This document shows, in pieces, positions 61,713 through 64,000 of a DNA stretch of 64,000 bases. A program made the translations under genes and the position numbers. The stretch is taken from contig NZ_CP061033.1 in the NCBI RefSeq assembly GCF_014490575.1, positions 806,001-870,000 on the forward strand. The letters run 5' to 3'. The stretch is from Corynebacterium zhongnanshanii. GTDB lineage: Bacteria > Actinomycetota > Actinomycetes > Mycobacteriales > Mycobacteriaceae. The notes under the pieces are model-generated. The model did no database searches. It worked only from the letters and a program-made list of their open reading frames with translations, and was not told the DNA's origin. Every line of letters begins with the position of its first letter. Position 1 is the first letter of the stretch.

Positions 61713-62072
61713 CGTTGTGAGAGCTGCCTGGCATCGACCTCGCTACACTTCCTGCAATTAACCCAGTCGCAGCCTGTGCACGCCTTGTGCCGTTGGTTGT
61801 GTTTTTTGGTGCTGTTTTTGGTGTGTTTGTGTGTGGTGTTTTTGGGGCTTTGAGCTGGGGATTTGTGTTGTGTGTGGGTTGTGTGTAGATTAGTTCAAGT
61901 CAGAGCGACCGACACCGGCTCCCGGACAGGCCACACAGTGAGATTGTGTGGGGTTGTTGTTAGGGGAGGGGCAGGAAAACGGCCCTGATGATCTGTACCG
62001 GAACATTATGGTTTCTGGTTTTGCTTCATGATTTGCATTCCATGTTGTGTGGGTGTGGTTGTGTGTGCGCAG

Positions 62073-62096
62073 GTTGTTTGAGAACTCAATAGTGTG
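62073..62096 (+). promoter_or_regulatory. boxA-like rRNA antitermination element
   Basis: GTTGTTTGAGAACTCAATAG is the conserved TTTGAGAACTCAA-type block found in actinobacterial rRNA leaders, where Nus factors assemble. Confidence 0.65.
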
Positions 62097-62502
62097 ATGA
62101 ACCAAGTTTAATTTGTTTCCACAGTACTGATGCACCGTGTGGTGTGTTGGTGTGAAGACATGGTTGGTGGATGCCCCTTTTCGCATGTTGTGGTGGCCTG
62201 GCGTCGTGTTGCTGGGTGGGTGTTCATTCTCATGATGATGCTTTTGTGTTGTTGTGGGGCTGTTTGTGTGCCAGTGTGCGGTAGCGCGCATGTGACACGG
62301 GAATAGTAATCGATGATGATGCACACGTGTTTTTGTGTGTGTTGTTGTTGTCTGACTGTGGCTTGTTGTTGTTGGAGGTCCCTTCTTCCCGTCGGGGCTG
62401 GTGATGGCAGTGGCAAGTTTTTGATGATTTATTTTGATTCTTTTGTCAGTAGTTTTATTTTTTTGTAGCTAGTTTTTGGCTCTCTTGTAGTGCTGATTTG
62501 CT

Positions 62503-64000
<1,498 letters not shown>

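Larger units (their letters stand above)
61666..62502 (+). promoter_or_regulatory. Ribosomal RNA operon promoter and leader region
   Basis: This 837-base stretch has no gene. After the tyrS terminator, 61790–61885 is a G/T-dominated tract. A promoter with TTGTGT (61863–61868) and TAGATT (61886–61891), spacer 17, should start the rRNA transcript near 61898. Downstream are a hairpin (CCACACA/TGTGTGG, 61931–61951), the boxA-like element near 62073 and T-rich sequence before 16S. A listed 144-residue minus-strand frame here has low-complexity His/Thr composition and is not a gene. Confidence 0.75.

Noticed and set aside
61790..61885. Possible tandem repeat or CRISPR-like array in the TG-rich tract
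   Set aside because: No regular unit or spacer is present; it is simple-sequence bias.
61890..62416. Minus-strand frames in the rRNA leader
   Set aside because: Composition is His/Thr/Asn low complexity caused by the G/T-rich leader, and the region is transcribed as rRNA precursor.

Overview
The window is a contiguous piece of an actinobacterial chromosome, almost certainly a Corynebacterium. The 16S rRNA gene at the right end reads as corynebacterial. Supporting signs are the gene set (PdxST with a MocR-type PdxR, UvrAB, an actinobacterial HelD-like helicase, DUF4921, DUF2339, a linked MaoC–FabG4–FadA2 locus and a complete argCJBDFRGH cluster), the high-GC codon use and the frequent GTG/TTG starts. 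The species cannot be fixed from the sequence alone. No insertion sequence, prophage or CRISPR array is visible; the window is mostly core genome, with hipBA the clearest accessory element.

Layout. 1–4.6 kb: the end of a trp operon (trpB partial, trpA), then lgt, pyk and a small Cys/Lys-rich protein, all tightly spaced on +. 4.6–7.2 kb (−): an AgaA-like M20D amidohydrolase downstream of a DUF4921 HIT/GalT-like protein. 7.2–10.4 kb: a small acidic unknown protein and an amino-acid ABC transporter (−). 10.4–14.5 kb: an Ogt methyltransferase, an SGNH-acyltransferase, a His-rich PepSY membrane protein and a tRNA gene. 14.6–17.5 kb: pdxR divergent from pdxST around a two-direct-plus-one-inverted-repeat operator. 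17.5–19.3 kb: a hipBA toxin–antitoxin pair with three operator palindromes exactly 61 bp apart. 19.3–25.2 kb: polA, a DUF368 transporter, rpsA and a DUF421 protein. 25.3–29.7 kb: maoC, fabG4 (−) and fadA2, coaE (+). 29.7–41.1 kb: uvrB, uspA, a HelD-like helicase, a DoxX protein with a basic tail, a metallo-hydrolase, uvrA and a SulP transporter. 41–43.7 kb: an NAD(P)-binding protein and a DUF2339 membrane protein. 43.8–50 kb: infC (ATT start, long leader), rpmI, rplT, a TrmH methyltransferase and pheST. 50–58.8 kb: the arginine cluster. 58.8–61.7 kb: a lipoprotein, a Trm112-like protein and tyrS. 61.7–64 kb: the rRNA leader and 16S gene, cut at the right edge.

How it works together. Several complete functional units can be read: the de novo PLP synthase with its regulator, the acetyl-cycle arginine pathway with its own ArgR and an ARG-box-like palindrome before argC, excision repair (uvrA and uvrB), and a translation block (S1, IF-3, L35, L20, PheRS, TyrRS, 16S). 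The least explained elements are the three-operator hipBA control region with a HipA lacking Ser at the usual autophosphorylation position, a PdxR lacking the MocR Schiff-base lysine, a short-variable-arm tRNA with a CAA anticodon, the DoxX protein with a histone-like tail, and the DUF4921/AgaA-like pair.
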